From positions 1-64,000 of the forward strand of contig NZ_BMLV01000001.1 in assembly GCF_014645495.1 (NCBI RefSeq): DNA of 64,000 bases. Direction: 5' to 3'. Positions 17,820 to 26,094 of this stretch are shown piece by piece. Below the pieces are notes generated by a model. It was not told the DNA's origin and ran no database searches. It was given only the letters and a program-made list of their open reading frames with translations. A program made the position numbers and the translations under genes. Positions within the stretch are counted from its first letter, which is position 1; the number at the start of each line of letters is the position of its first letter. Source of the DNA: Cloacibacterium rupense (GTDB lineage: Bacteria; Bacteroidota; Bacteroidia; Flavobacteriales; Weeksellaceae).

Positions 17820-19019
17820 ATGAAACAGTTAAGATACCTTCTGAGAAGAGAGTTTAGGTTATTCTTTACCAATAAAACCATGCTTTCCGTTTTTTTTGTA
17901 GCACCTATTTTTTATGCTTTATTAATGGGGTTTACTTACAAAAGTGGAAAGGTGACAGATATTCCTGTAATTGTAGTTAATCATGATAAAACGCCTACTT
18001 CTCAGCAAGTAGTAGACATGCTAAGTGATAATAGTTCGTTGAAAATTCTGAATTATGTAGACGAACCTGCAATAGTGAAAGATGAAGTGATTAAAACAGA
18101 AGCAGGAGCGCTGGTGGTGATACCAGAAAGATTTGAAGCCAATTTGCTACAAAAAAAATACCCTGAGGTAAATGTTTATATCAACACTTCTAATGTACTG
18201 ACGGCTAATTTTGCCTCTAAAGCAATTCAATTAACTTTAGGTACATTCTCTGCAGGTGCAGAAATGAAAGCTTTGCAAAAAAGAGGCATGAATGCAGACC
18301 AAGCCAAAGCCAGCATAGAACCTTTCAAAACCAATTATATTACCCTTTTTAATACCACAAGTAATTATCTTATTTTTATGTGGCCAGCATTAATGGCAGT
18401 GGTGTTACAACAAGTAATTCTATTGGCAATGGCGGTTACTTTTTCAGAAGAATTTAAAAGAGATTCTTTTGTAAAAGATTTCGCTGGGAAGCATAAATTT
18501 GCCGTTTTGGTAATGGCCATCAAGTGTTTACCTGTTTGGATTTTTTCTAATTTCAATATTCTTATTTTTTATCTGTGTAGTATTTATTTTAAAATACCAG
18601 CTCCAGAAAATGTATGGAATTTCTTTTTAATTACTGCCGTTTTTGTTGTGGCAGCTACTAATTTAGGTGTTTTTGTAAGTATTATAATACCAGATGCTCT
18701 AAAGGCGACTCAAATTTTGATGGTTATAGCATCACCTGCATTTATTATCAGTGGTTTTACATGGCCTACTTATGCTATGCCTGATTTTATAAGCAGTTTC
18801 ACTAAAATTATACCTCTTACGCCTTACTTAGAAGCTTTGAAAATCATGGTCGTAGAAAAAGGGTCAGATTACCTTACATACAAGTATTTTTGGCATTTAT
18901 TTATTCTCGCTTGGGTATTTTTTGTATTAGGATGGATTGCCTTGAAGATAAAAATTCATTATTTATTCAAAGAGTACCATATAAGTGAGGATTATGATGA
19001 CCAATCAGATGATAGTTAA
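17820..19019 (+). CDS. ABC-2 type exporter permease
   Basis: About 399 residues. ATG at 17820 is preferred over an in-frame TTG six bases upstream. The plan is one N-terminal helix (about 22-40), a large extracytoplasmic domain (about 45-180) and then five helices in the C-terminal half, as in YhiD/YbhR/YhhJ-type permeases. The segment FIISGFTWPTYAMPDFI matches the family motif before the last helices. No ATP-binding subunit is encoded in this operon, so the ATPase must come from elsewhere. Substrate unknown. Confidence 0.88.
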   Translation: MKQLRYLLRREFRLFFTNKTMLSVFFVAPIFYALLMGFTYKSGKVTDIPVIVVNHDKTPTSQQVVDMLSDNSSLKILNYVDEPAIVKDEVIKTEAGALVVIPERFEANLLQKKYPEVNVYINTSNVLTANFASKAIQLTLGTFSAGAEMKALQKRGMNADQAKASIEPFKTNYITLFNTTSNYLIFMWPALMAVVLQQVILLAMAVTFSEEFKRDSFVKDFAGKHKFAVLVMAIKCLPVWIFSNFNILIFYLCSIYFKIPAPENVWNFFLITAVFVVAATNLGVFVSIIIPDALKATQILMVIASPAFIISGFTWPTYAMPDFISSFTKIIPLTPYLEALKIMVVEKGSDYLTYKYFWHLFILAWVFFVLGWIALKIKIHYLFKEYHISEDYDDQSDDS

Positions 19020-19053
19020 ATCATTAAGTTTTCAATATTTTGATGTTTGTTAT

Positions 19054-19090
19054 GAGCGTTTCAAATACAATTTTGATGCGCTCTTTTTTT
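19054..19090 (+). terminator. Imperfect hairpin terminator after the efflux operon
   Basis: GAGCG pairs with CGCTC, with further pairing of TCAAA and TTTTGA inside, followed by seven Ts. The next promoter box begins directly after it. Confidence 0.55.
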
Positions 19091-19091
19091 G

Positions 19092-19099
19092 TATTTTTG
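19092..19099 (+). promoter_or_regulatory. -7 box for the Crp-family gene
   Basis: TATTTTTG matches TAnnTTTG and lies 15 bp before the ATG. A TTTG at 19072-19075 gives a short 16-bp spacer. Confidence 0.4.
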
Positions 19100-19114
19100 C
19101 AGAAATTATGAGGC

Positions 19115-19675
19115 ATGAGGATTCTTCAAGAAATTGAAAAACACATAAAAATAGATGCAGAGATAGAAAAATTCTTTTACGAGGAATGTGAAACTAATGT
19201 TTTTGAAAAAGGTCAAATACTAAGTAAGCACAACAAATATAATAGAAGTATCTATTTTGTAGACGAAGGACTATTGAGAAGTTTTTATCAAGAAAATGAT
19301 AAAGATATTACCGCTAATTTTTATTCTGAAGGTAAAATTTCTGCCAATATTGACACACTTTTTAAAAATCAACCCTCTAGATACAGTATAGAAGCCATAG
19401 AAAAATCTGTGATAACCAGCTGTAATTATGAGCAACTAGAAAAATTATGCGCTGTATCTCTTACTGCTGCCAATTTTAGTAGATATATTTTAGGAAATTT
19501 AATGCTTCAAATGGCAAATAGAATTACATATCTACAGCATATGTCTGCTAAAGAAAAGTATAAAAATTTATTAGAGGAAAACCCCGATATTATACTTCGT
19601 GCTCCACTAGGGATGATAGCATCATATTTAGGAATTTCACAAGAAACACTAAGCAGAATCAGAAGCGAAATTTAG
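19115..19675 (+). CDS. Crp/Fnr-family transcriptional regulator
   Basis: A 186-residue one-component regulator. The cyclic-nucleotide-binding-like beta-roll spans about 20-110 (SIYFVDEGLLRSFYQ, then TANFYSEGKISANIDTL). The C-terminal winged helix ends with LGMIASYLGISQETLSRIRS, the recognition helix pattern of the family. The usual cAMP phosphate-binding motif RxS is not evident, as in most Bacteroidota members, whose ligands are unknown. It lies directly after the efflux operon with its own promoter, so regulation of that operon is possible but unproven. Confidence 0.85.
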   Translation: MRILQEIEKHIKIDAEIEKFFYEECETNVFEKGQILSKHNKYNRSIYFVDEGLLRSFYQENDKDITANFYSEGKISANIDTLFKNQPSRYSIEAIEKSVITSCNYEQLEKLCAVSLTAANFSRYILGNLMLQMANRITYLQHMSAKEKYKNLLEENPDIILRAPLGMIASYLGISQETLSRIRSEI

Positions 19676-19777
19676 CATCTTCTACCAAGAATATTTTTAA
19701 CTAAGTTTTATGAATTAAAAAATGCAGAATATAAAAAAATAGATTTAACTTTATATTCTGTTAAAAAATTATGAATA

Positions 19778-20233
19778 ATGCAAAATGTTTTTGATGCTAA
19801 AGATGCACAGCAGTACATTGATAGAATTAATCTGCTAACACCAGAAACTCAAAGAAAATGGGGGAAAATGACTGTCGATCAAGTTCTAGCCCATCTAAAT
19901 GTAGCTTATGATTTAACTTTCTACCCCGAAAAATTCCCCAAACCAAGTTTTATTGCAAAATTTTTACTTTCAAGATTTGTAAAACCAAAAATCACCAATG
20001 AAATTCCGTATAAACAAAGCTTACCTACAAGTCCAGCTTTTATTATAGCTAATGAAAGAAATTTTGATGAAGAAAAAGCAAAATTAATCGGAAACATTCA
20101 AAGAGTGCAACAACTAGGTAGAGACGCTTTCGAAGGCAAAGAAAATATTAATTTTGGGAAAATGACAGCTCAAGATTGGAACAATATGTACGCCAAACAC
20201 CTTAATCATCATTTATCTCAATTTGGAGTTTAA
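19778..20233 (+). CDS. DUF1569 (DinB-like) protein
   Basis: A 151-residue cytoplasmic protein matching DUF1569: KWGKMTVDQVLAHLNVAYDL near residue 30 and NNMYAKHLNHHLSQFGV at the end. The His residues in these two segments sit where DinB/YfiT-superfamily proteins bind a metal. Members are probably metal-dependent transferases of thiols or other small molecules; none has a firmly known substrate. It stands alone with about 100 bp upstream and 50 bp downstream. Confidence 0.75.
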   Translation: MQNVFDAKDAQQYIDRINLLTPETQRKWGKMTVDQVLAHLNVAYDLTFYPEKFPKPSFIAKFLLSRFVKPKITNEIPYKQSLPTSPAFIIANERNFDEEKAKLIGNIQRVQQLGRDAFEGKENINFGKMTAQDWNNMYAKHLNHHLSQFGV

Positions 20234-20281
20234 ATTTTAGGCGAAAAAATAACTAATCCTAATTTTGCAATTTTTAATGTT

Positions 20282-20734
20282 ATGAAAAAATTGAATTTAT
20301 TTCTTCTGTTAATTTCTAGTTTTGTGTTTTCGCAAGGTATTGACGATAAGAAAGATATGAATCTAGATTTAGGAGCGTTTTCTATAAGCCTTAAAGTAAA
20401 TGATATCAAAAAATCTTTTGAATTTTACAAGAAATTAGGCTTTACTTTCAAAGGTGGAAATATAGACGAAAACTGGGTGATTCTTAATAATGGAAATACT
20501 GTAATTGGTTTGTTTCAGGGACATATTGATGGGAATACACTTACCTTTAATCCAGGTTGGGATCAATCTGCTCAAAATGTCAATCCTTTCATGGATGTAA
20601 GAGAAATTCAGAAAAAATTAAAAACTAAAGATATTAAAATTGAAAAAGAAGCCAATGAAATGTCTAAAGGACCAGAATATATCATTCTAAAAGATCCAGA
20701 TGGAAATACCATCTTAATTGACCAACATAGATAA
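20282..20734 (+). CDS. Exported VOC (glyoxalase-like) protein
   Basis: A 150-residue vicinal-oxygen-chelate protein with an N-terminal signal peptide ending at VFSQG, which is unusual for this fold and places it in the periplasm or outside. The core has the two beta-alpha-beta repeats: SISLKVNDIKKSFEFYKKLG and, at the end, GPEYIILKDPDGNTILIDQH. The final metal Glu of glyoxalases is not obvious. Possible -7 box TAATTTTG at 20260-20267. Substrate unknown; a lyase, dioxygenase or resistance role is possible. Confidence 0.75.
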   Translation: MKKLNLFLLLISSFVFSQGIDDKKDMNLDLGAFSISLKVNDIKKSFEFYKKLGFTFKGGNIDENWVILNNGNTVIGLFQGHIDGNTLTFNPGWDQSAQNVNPFMDVREIQKKLKTKDIKIEKEANEMSKGPEYIILKDPDGNTILIDQHR

Positions 20735-20759
20735 AATTTACAAAACCTATTCAAAAATT

Positions 20760-21203
20760 ATGGCAACAGTCAACATATATTTAGTATTCAACGGTAATTG
20801 TGAAGAAGCATTCCAATTTTATAAAAATGCTTTTGGCGGAGATTTTGAAATGCTTTCGAAATTCGGAGAAATGCCTCCTCAAGAAGGTCAAGAACTTACG
20901 GATGAAGACAAACAAAAAATTATGCACGTGAAATTTCCGATAAGTGCAGAAACCGTTTTGTATGGGAGTGATTCTTTAACACCAGAACAGCAAGTTACCT
21001 TCGGTAATAATTTCTCCATTTCTATCAACGCAAATTCAAAAGAGGAAGCCAATTCTTTGTTCAATAAACTTTCTTATGGAGGAAGCATAACCATGCCTTT
21101 GCAAGATACATTTTGGGGAGCTTATTTCGGAATGTGGACCGATCAATTCGGAATTAATTGGATGGTGAACTATGATGACCCTGATAAAACTCAGCAACAT
21201 TAG
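20760..21203 (+). CDS. VOC-family protein (PhnB/3-demethylubiquinone-9 methyltransferase-like)
   Basis: About 147 residues. ATG at 20760 is chosen because the upstream TTG would overlap the preceding gene and adds a non-homologous leader. It starts with the PhnB-like pattern VNIYLVFNGNCEEAFQFYKN and ends with WGAYFGMWTDQFGINWMVN, the standard family close. Function is undefined; members are common single-copy cytoplasmic proteins. It lies 25 bp downstream of the exported VOC gene, so the two may be co-transcribed. Confidence 0.82.
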   Translation: MATVNIYLVFNGNCEEAFQFYKNAFGGDFEMLSKFGEMPPQEGQELTDEDKQKIMHVKFPISAETVLYGSDSLTPEQQVTFGNNFSISINANSKEEANSLFNKLSYGGSITMPLQDTFWGAYFGMWTDQFGINWMVNYDDPDKTQQH

Positions 21204-21218
21204 TATATTAATTTTTTG

Positions 21219-21226
21219 TAAATTTG
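21219..21226 (+). promoter_or_regulatory. -7 box upstream of the SRPBCC gene
   Basis: TAAATTTG matches TAnnTTTG, 38 bp before the start codon. No clear -33 element. Confidence 0.35.
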
Positions 21227-21264
21227 ATATGAATTAATTGTTAAATCTCTAAAAATATAACGCC

Positions 21265-21690
21265 ATGCACGAGAATGTTAAAATCAGCGTAAAAGTGAAT
21301 GCACCAGTAGACAAAGTTTGGAATGCATTAACTAACAAAGAGCAAATGAAAAATTGGTATTTTGATATACCAGATTTCGAACTAAAAGAAGGTAATGCAT
21401 TCAATTTTTTTGAGCCAGGTGAAGAGAGAAAATTTCATCATCATTGTGAAATAGCAGAAGTAGTTCCGCATGAAAAATTTAAACATTCTTGGACTTATCC
21501 AGATGTTACCAAAGAAAAAACCATTGTAAAATGGGAGCTGAAGCCAGAGCATGAAGGTACTATAGTAACCCTTACCCACAAAGGTTTAGAAAACTTTCAT
21601 CATCTAGGAGAAGATTTTTATCCAGAAAGTTTCAGAAAAGGCTGGGAAGATATCGTAGGAAAATCTCTGAAAGAATTCGTAGAAAATTAA
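21265..21690 (+). CDS. SRPBCC (AHSA1-type) protein
   Basis: A 141-residue START-like protein. It opens with VKISVKVNAPVDKVWNALTN, and has FEPGEERKFHHHCEIAEVVP in the middle and GWEDIVGKSLKEFVEN at the end, the usual AHSA1 plan of a hydrophobic cavity covered by a C-terminal helix. Function is unknown; relatives bind hydrophobic ligands or assist Hsp90. It has its own promoter box and terminator, so it is probably monocistronic. Confidence 0.82.
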   Translation: MHENVKISVKVNAPVDKVWNALTNKEQMKNWYFDIPDFELKEGNAFNFFEPGEERKFHHHCEIAEVVPHEKFKHSWTYPDVTKEKTIVKWELKPEHEGTIVTLTHKGLENFHHLGEDFYPESFRKGWEDIVGKSLKEFVEN

Positions 21691-21714
21691 TTTTTTATAA
21701 AATTTTCAAAAATA

Positions 21715-21747
21715 AAAGCATCATTTTTAGTAAATGGTGCTTTTTTT
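21715..21747 (+). terminator. Terminator after the SRPBCC gene
   Basis: Stem AAAGCATCATTT / AAATGGTGCTTT (one U-G pair) followed by a T run. Confidence 0.85.
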
Positions 21748-21748
21748 G

Positions 21749-21756
21749 TAGTTTTG
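21749..21756 (+). promoter_or_regulatory. -7 box for the glutaminyl cyclase gene
   Basis: TAGTTTTG matches TAnnTTTG, 19 bp before the ATG, directly after the previous terminator. Confidence 0.35.
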
Positions 21757-21775
21757 ACGTAAATTTTTAAAATAA

Positions 21776-22798
21776 ATGAAAAAATCATTTTTTATAGGCT
21801 TTTTTGCACTGCTTATTTTGGCTTCTTGTAACAAAGATGAAAAAGTTTTGAATTCTCTGAATGAATACAACACTGCAATGGAAACCAAAGGGTATCATTT
21901 CGGTGACAAAATAGATTTCCCGAAAGAAGTAACTGAAAATGCAGAAAGCATCAGCATTAGTTTTGGAGACAAAGAAACCAGTGATTTGGTAATAGACCCA
22001 AAATTTTTCACTTTAGGAGATAATGCAGTAACCATTAATATTACAAGAGATGGCAAAATTCTTTCTCAGGATGCTACCATTAATGTATTTGCTAAAAATC
22101 CTGAAAAAAATTATTCTTACGAAATAGTAGCAGAATACCCGCATGATTCTAAAAATTTTGTTCAAGGATTTCAATTAGAAGGAAATACAATTTATGAAAG
22201 TGATGGGCAAAACGGAGAGTCTAAAATTTTAAAATATACATTAGGTTCTACTGATGCTATTACATCTACTCAACAGCCTGCGGATGTTTTTTCTGAAGGT
22301 AGTACAATCGTAGGAGATAAAATATATCAATTAACTTGGCAAAACAAAAAAGGATTTGTCTACAATAAATCTGATTTGAAATTATTAAGTGAATTTCCAT
22401 ATCCTAATGTAATGGGAGAGGGTTGGGGGTTAACTTATGACGGTAAAAACCTAATTGCTTCTGATGGAACTAAAAATTTATACTTTTTAAATTCTTCAGC
22501 GCCTTCGAAATTAGTAAAGTATATTTCTGTGGCAGGAAATAATGAGGTTTACGACCAATTAAATGAACTAGAATATTACAAAGGATATATCTATGCAAAT
22601 GTTTGGCATAAACCAATCATTCTAAAAATTGACCCTAAAACAGGCGAAGTGGTAGGGAAATTTGATTTTTCTGCAATCGCTAAAAAATATACAGACATAG
22701 ATTCTGAAGCTGTCTTAAACGGAATTGCTTTCAAAGGAGAAAATATGCTGATTACTGGTAAAAATTGGGACAAAATCTACGAAGTAAAGATTAAATAG
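21776..22798 (+). CDS. Glutaminyl-peptide cyclotransferase (plant/bacterial type), lipoprotein
   Basis: A 340-residue beta-propeller cyclase that converts N-terminal Gln to pyroglutamate on exported proteins. Lipoprotein signal ends LASC (Cys 17). An immunoglobulin-like N-terminal part (to about 110) precedes the propeller. Family motifs: FVQGFQLEGNTIYESDGQNG, GEGWGLTYDGKNLIASDGT, and LNELEYYKGYIYANVW with LNGIAFKGENMLITGKNW near the end. The acidic residues of these motifs match the family active site. Envelope location is expected, as many Bacteroidota secreted proteins have N-terminal pyroglutamate. Confidence 0.88.
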   Translation: MKKSFFIGFFALLILASCNKDEKVLNSLNEYNTAMETKGYHFGDKIDFPKEVTENAESISISFGDKETSDLVIDPKFFTLGDNAVTINITRDGKILSQDATINVFAKNPEKNYSYEIVAEYPHDSKNFVQGFQLEGNTIYESDGQNGESKILKYTLGSTDAITSTQQPADVFSEGSTIVGDKIYQLTWQNKKGFVYNKSDLKLLSEFPYPNVMGEGWGLTYDGKNLIASDGTKNLYFLNSSAPSKLVKYISVAGNNEVYDQLNELEYYKGYIYANVWHKPIILKIDPKTGEVVGKFDFSAIAKKYTDIDSEAVLNGIAFKGENMLITGKNWDKIYEVKIK

Positions 22799-22819
22799 TT
22801 TTTCAACTTCTTTTAAATA

Positions 22820-22848
22820 CAAAGCATCATTTTATGGTGCTTTTTTTG
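22820..22848 (+). terminator. Terminator after the glutaminyl cyclase gene
   Basis: AAGCATCA / TGGTGCTT stem with a short T-rich loop and seven Ts. The stem is nearly the same as that of the terminator at 21715. Confidence 0.85.
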
Positions 22849-22899
22849 TTTAATATTTTTCAAAATTATTGACTACTTTTACTAAAATTATATTTCGAA

Positions 22900-23652
22900 A
22901 TGTATAAAATATCCTTGTTGTTTTTTGTTTTAATTTTCACTCAATTTTTTGGTCAGAAAAATTTAGAATTAAAAGGTGTAAAAGATTTTTTAACAGACGA
23001 TTATGGTAATATTTATGCTTTTAAAAACAAAGATTTTGGCTTTGTGAAATATGATTCTCTGGGTAATCAAATCGGGAAGATGATGCTGGTGAATCCCTTC
23101 AAAATTCAGAGTGCACAAAATCCTTTGAATATTGTACTTTTTTCTGAAAATGTACAAGAAATAAAGTTAATCGACCAAAACCTAAACGAGATACAAACCA
23201 TCGATTTAAAACAAAAATTCGGGTCTATCAGTCAGGCTTATGTTGAAGATTTACAAAAAGTTTGGCTCATAGATGAATCCCAAAATCTACTTTTGTATTA
23301 CAATTTTAGAGATGATATTTTAATGAATTCTTTCCCTATTCGTTTTAATTTAGACGGTATAAAAGATATTCTGATATATAATGGGAAATTATTTGTTTTG
23401 AGGGAAAATAGCTTTGAAGTGTATGATTTTAATTCAGAAAAATTGTCGGAATTTACTATTGAAAATGGAAAAAGATTGAGCCGAGAAAATGACGATATTT
23501 ATATTGTTTCTTCACAAAAAATATATCAATTTTTTCCATCGCAAGAATTTAAAATGGTGTTTAGCAGCAGTGAAGCAAAAATTGTGGATAAAAACCATCT
23601 CCATTTTTTGGCTTTGATAGCTGACAAATTTTATCTTTACAAAATTAAATAA
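22900..23652 (+). CDS. Hypothetical exported propeller-like protein
   Basis: A 250-residue protein with a signal peptide ending near FFGQ. The mature part has repeated short strand motifs of the type NIYAFKNKDFGFVKYDSLG, KVWLIDESQNLLLYYNF and DDIYIVSSQKIYQFF at about 40-50 residue intervals, suggesting a beta-propeller. No specific family recognised. It is followed 63 bp later by the deoxynucleoside kinase gene, but no functional link is evident. Confidence 0.6.
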   Translation: MYKISLLFFVLIFTQFFGQKNLELKGVKDFLTDDYGNIYAFKNKDFGFVKYDSLGNQIGKMMLVNPFKIQSAQNPLNIVLFSENVQEIKLIDQNLNEIQTIDLKQKFGSISQAYVEDLQKVWLIDESQNLLLYYNFRDDILMNSFPIRFNLDGIKDILIYNGKLFVLRENSFEVYDFNSEKLSEFTIENGKRLSRENDDIYIVSSQKIYQFFPSQEFKMVFSSSEAKIVDKNHLHFLALIADKFYLYKIK

Positions 23653-23715
23653 GAAAAGTAACTTTTGTTGGTTGCTTTTACATCTTAAATTGTGAATTTT
23701 AAATCATAAAATTAT

Positions 23716-24330
23716 ATGCACATTGCAGTAACTGGAAATATAGGCGCAGGAAAAACAACTTTAACTACGATGCTTGCTAAGCATTATAATTGGGATGCTC
23801 AGTTCGAAGATGTAGACCACAATCCTTACTTAGAAGATTTCTATGCAGACATGAATAAATGGAGTTTTGCACTCCAAATTTATTTTTTGGGTAGTAGATT
23901 TCGTCAGGTAAAGGAAATTAGAGAAAGCGGAAAAAACATTATCCAAGATAGAACCATCTATGAAGATGCCTATATTTTTGCAGAAAATTTATATGACATG
24001 AATTTACTGACAGAGAGAGATTTTAATAATTATACCTCTGTTTTTCATTTGATGAAATCTTTTGTTTCAGCACCAGATTTATTAATTTATCTAAAGTCTG
24101 ATGTGCCTAATTTGGTTAAAAAAATCTATAAAAGAGGGAGAGAGTACGAAGCAAGCATCAGTATAGAATATCTTTCTAAGCTTAATGAAAAGTACGAAAA
24201 ATGGATTTCTAATTACAACGAAGGTAAACTTTTGGTAATAGAAGTAGATGATTTAGATTTTGTAGATAGACCAGAAGATTTCGGCTATATTTTGGAAAAA
24301 ATTGAAGCAGAATTGCACGGACTTTTTTAA
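23716..24330 (+). CDS. Deoxynucleoside kinase
   Basis: A 204-residue dNK/dGK-family kinase for nucleoside salvage. The P-loop is GNIGAGKTT (about 7-15). The substrate region NPYLEDFYADMNKWSFALQI with Trp and Gln matches the deoxyadenosine/deoxyguanosine kinase type, and QDRTIYEDAYIFAENLY carries the DR(S/T) motif with the catalytic acidic residue nearby. The LID-like KRGREYEASIS near 140 holds phosphate-binding Arg residues. Base specificity cannot be told from sequence alone. The ArsC-like gene follows after 36 bp. Confidence 0.9.
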   Translation: MHIAVTGNIGAGKTTLTTMLAKHYNWDAQFEDVDHNPYLEDFYADMNKWSFALQIYFLGSRFRQVKEIRESGKNIIQDRTIYEDAYIFAENLYDMNLLTERDFNNYTSVFHLMKSFVSAPDLLIYLKSDVPNLVKKIYKRGREYEASISIEYLSKLNEKYEKWISNYNEGKLLVIEVDDLDFVDRPEDFGYILEKIEAELHGLF

Positions 24331-24366
24331 AAAAACTGAAAAATAAATCCTAAAATCTGTATTAAA

Positions 24367-24711
24367 ATGATTACAATTTTACATAACAACAGATGTGGTA
24401 AATCTAGAGCTGCTCTACAGCTTTTAGAAAGTAAAGGTATAGATTTTGAAACGAGACTTTATTTAGAAAATCCTTTGTCTGAAGTAGAAATTGAAGATTT
24501 ATTAGAAAAGTTAGAACTTTCTGCTGATGACTTGATTAGAAAGAATGAAGAACTCTGGAAAGAAAAATTTTCTTCGGTGAGTTATTCACAACAAGGGTTA
24601 ATTTCCATTTTAGCAAATTATCCAAAGCTATTACAAAGACCAATTGTAATTATAGGAAATAAAGCAATTATAGCCCGAGATTTAGAAAGATTAGAACAAT
24701 TTTTATCTTGA
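24367..24711 (+). CDS. ArsC-family thioredoxin-fold reductase
   Basis: A 114-residue glutaredoxin-dependent arsenate-reductase-like protein. The N-terminal ILHNNRCGKSRAALQLLESK holds the active-site Cys (residue 10) in the family CxxSR context. The C-terminal LQRPIVIIGNKAIIARDLER matches the conserved cis-Pro strand and following Arg. Many members of this Spx/ArsC family do not reduce arsenate, and no ars operon is present, so a general redox role is equally likely. Confidence 0.85.
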   Translation: MITILHNNRCGKSRAALQLLESKGIDFETRLYLENPLSEVEIEDLLEKLELSADDLIRKNEELWKEKFSSVSYSQQGLISILANYPKLLQRPIVIIGNKAIIARDLERLEQFLS

Positions 24712-24712
24712 T

Positions 24713-24748
24713 AAAAAAGCGGAATTTAATCAATTCCGCTTTATTTTT
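24713..24748. terminator. Bidirectional terminator between convergent genes
   Basis: Stem AAAGCGGAATT / AATTCCGCTTT with a 5-nt loop, an A run on the left and a T-rich run on the right. It overlaps the stop codon of the convergent epimerase gene. Confidence 0.85.
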
Positions 24749-25640
24749 GTAAAAGGTTCTCAAAAGTCTCTCCTAAAAATGGATGTTTAAACTCGAAACC
24801 TAAAGATTTTATTTTTTGATTGCTCACCCTACTTCCTTCTAAAATGATGGTTGACATTTCGCCAAGCATTAATTTAATTAAAAATCTAGGAACCGGAATT
24901 GGGATGAAAAATTTTTTAGATTTTCTAGACAATTCTTTCATAAAGTTTCTATTGCTAGGGATTTCTTCTGCTGCAGCATTGTAACAGCCATTCATTTCTT
25001 GGTTTTCTACCGCCATAACATACAATTCTACCAAATCATCTATGTGAATCCAATTCATCCATTGGTCTCCGCTTCCTATGGGTGAAGCTAGGTTGAGGTC
25101 TGTTATTTTTTTTAAAGGCTCAAAAGTACCTCCTTTTTTTGCTAAAACAGGCGATGTTCTTAGGCATATGATTCGTTCGGAAATATCATTAAAATCAAAG
25201 GCAGCTTCTTCCCAATTTTTACATAATTCTGCTAAAAAATCTAGTTTTTTGATGGGGGTATCTTCGGTTAAAATTTCGTTGCTGGTAAACGTTCCGTAGT
25301 AATTAACACCAGAAGCAGAAATAAAACTTTTGAGTTGTAAATGATGTTTTAATGCATATTTTTTTAGAAGTTTAGCGGTATCTATTCTAGAGGTGTACAG
25401 TTCTTTTTTGTAATCAGTAGTCCATCTTTTTGCAATGGTAGCTCCAGCTAAATGGATGATGCTTTCTACCCCTAAAAAAGCTTCGTCTTCGATGAAATTT
25501 TCTTGCAAATTCCACAAAAATTCATTAGGTTCATTTGTTTCTTTTCTGACAAGAATGTTCACAGAATGTCCTCTTTCGATGAGTTTTTTAACCAAAGATT
25601 TCCCGATTAAACCACTTGCTCCAGTTATTAAAATTTTCAT
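24741..25640 (-). CDS. TIGR01777-family NAD(P)-dependent epimerase-like protein (YfcH type)
   Basis: A 299-residue extended SDR with a C-terminal DUF1731 domain. Rossmann motif MKILITGASGLIGKSLVKKL, then SIIHLAGATIAKRWT near 60, SASGVNYYGTFTSNE near 110 (the YYG replaces the usual YxxxK position), and the closing segment VSNQKIKSLGFEFKHPFLGE typical of DUF1731. The family is widespread and linked to cell division inhibitor SulA only by old annotation; the substrate is unknown. It overlaps the terminator on its 3' side. Confidence 0.87.
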   Translation of the reverse strand: MKILITGASGLIGKSLVKKLIERGHSVNILVRKETNEPNEFLWNLQENFIEDEAFLGVESIIHLAGATIAKRWTTDYKKELYTSRIDTAKLLKKYALKHHLQLKSFISASGVNYYGTFTSNEILTEDTPIKKLDFLAELCKNWEEAAFDFNDISERIICLRTSPVLAKKGGTFEPLKKITDLNLASPIGSGDQWMNWIHIDDLVELYVMAVENQEMNGCYNAAAEEIPSNRNFMKELSRKSKKFFIPIPVPRFLIKLMLGEMSTIILEGSRVSNQKIKSLGFEFKHPFLGETFENLLQK

Positions 25641-25670
25641 TTTACTACAATTTTTAAATTTGAAACCAAT

Positions 25671-25719
25671 GAACTATCATCCATCATTTATCATCCATCA
25701 TCCATCAACCATCATTTAT
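25671..25719. repeat. Heptamer tandem repeat (CATCCAT type)
   Basis: Six degenerate 7-bp units in a row (CATCCAT, CATTTAT, CATCCAT, CATCCAT, CAACCAT, CATTTAT), preceded by GAACTAT in phase. It runs over the stop codon of the DUF493 gene and fills the gap behind the epimerase gene. Confidence 0.8.
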
Positions 25720-26024
25720 AGCATAATCACACCTTCTATTTTGGCTACTTCTTGGTAAAGTCTAATGACTTGGTCTGCGTCTAAAACAAAGCATAGAATA
25801 GAGCAACTGATGTATTTTCCGTTGCTGCTTTCTCTGGTGGTGAAAGTGTTTTTGGTTCCGTCAAATACTTTATAAATTTCCGTCAGTTTTTCCTTATCAT
25901 TTAAGATAATAAATTTATAGAGGTAATCTTCTGGGAAATTATGATTTTTCTCTAAATTTACCTTTAGCGAAGCATAAAATTCTGCTTGCTCGTCAAATGG
26001 TTCGTTTCCTGTTACTTCTATCAT
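25716..26024 (-). CDS. DUF493 (YbeD-like) protein
   Basis: A 102-residue small alpha/beta ACT-like protein. The C-terminal YISCSILCFVLDADQVIRLY followed by QEVAKIEGVIML is the standard family ending, which gives regulatory ACT-like dimers. In Proteobacteria ybeD sits next to lipB; here lipB is on the same strand about 6 kb away. Function is unknown. The last codons fall in a heptamer repeat. Confidence 0.8.
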   Translation of the reverse strand: MIEVTGNEPFDEQAEFYASLKVNLEKNHNFPEDYLYKFIILNDKEKLTEIYKVFDGTKNTFTTRESSNGKYISCSILCFVLDADQVIRLYQEVAKIEGVIML

Positions 26025-26041
26025 TTTGAATTGTTTTGAGA

Positions 26042-26066
26042 TAAAAAATCGTCTAATCTATTAGAC
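26042..26066 (-). terminator. Terminator after the DUF4197 gene
   Basis: Minus-strand hairpin GTCTAAT / ATTAGAC (perfect, 2-nt loop) followed by GATTTTTTATC. Confidence 0.65.
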
Positions 26067-26094
26067 AAGACGAATTTATAATATTTAATTTAAA

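Noticed and set aside
24367-24711. Arsenic resistance locus
   Set aside because: Only an ArsC-like single gene is present, with no arsB, arsR or acr3.
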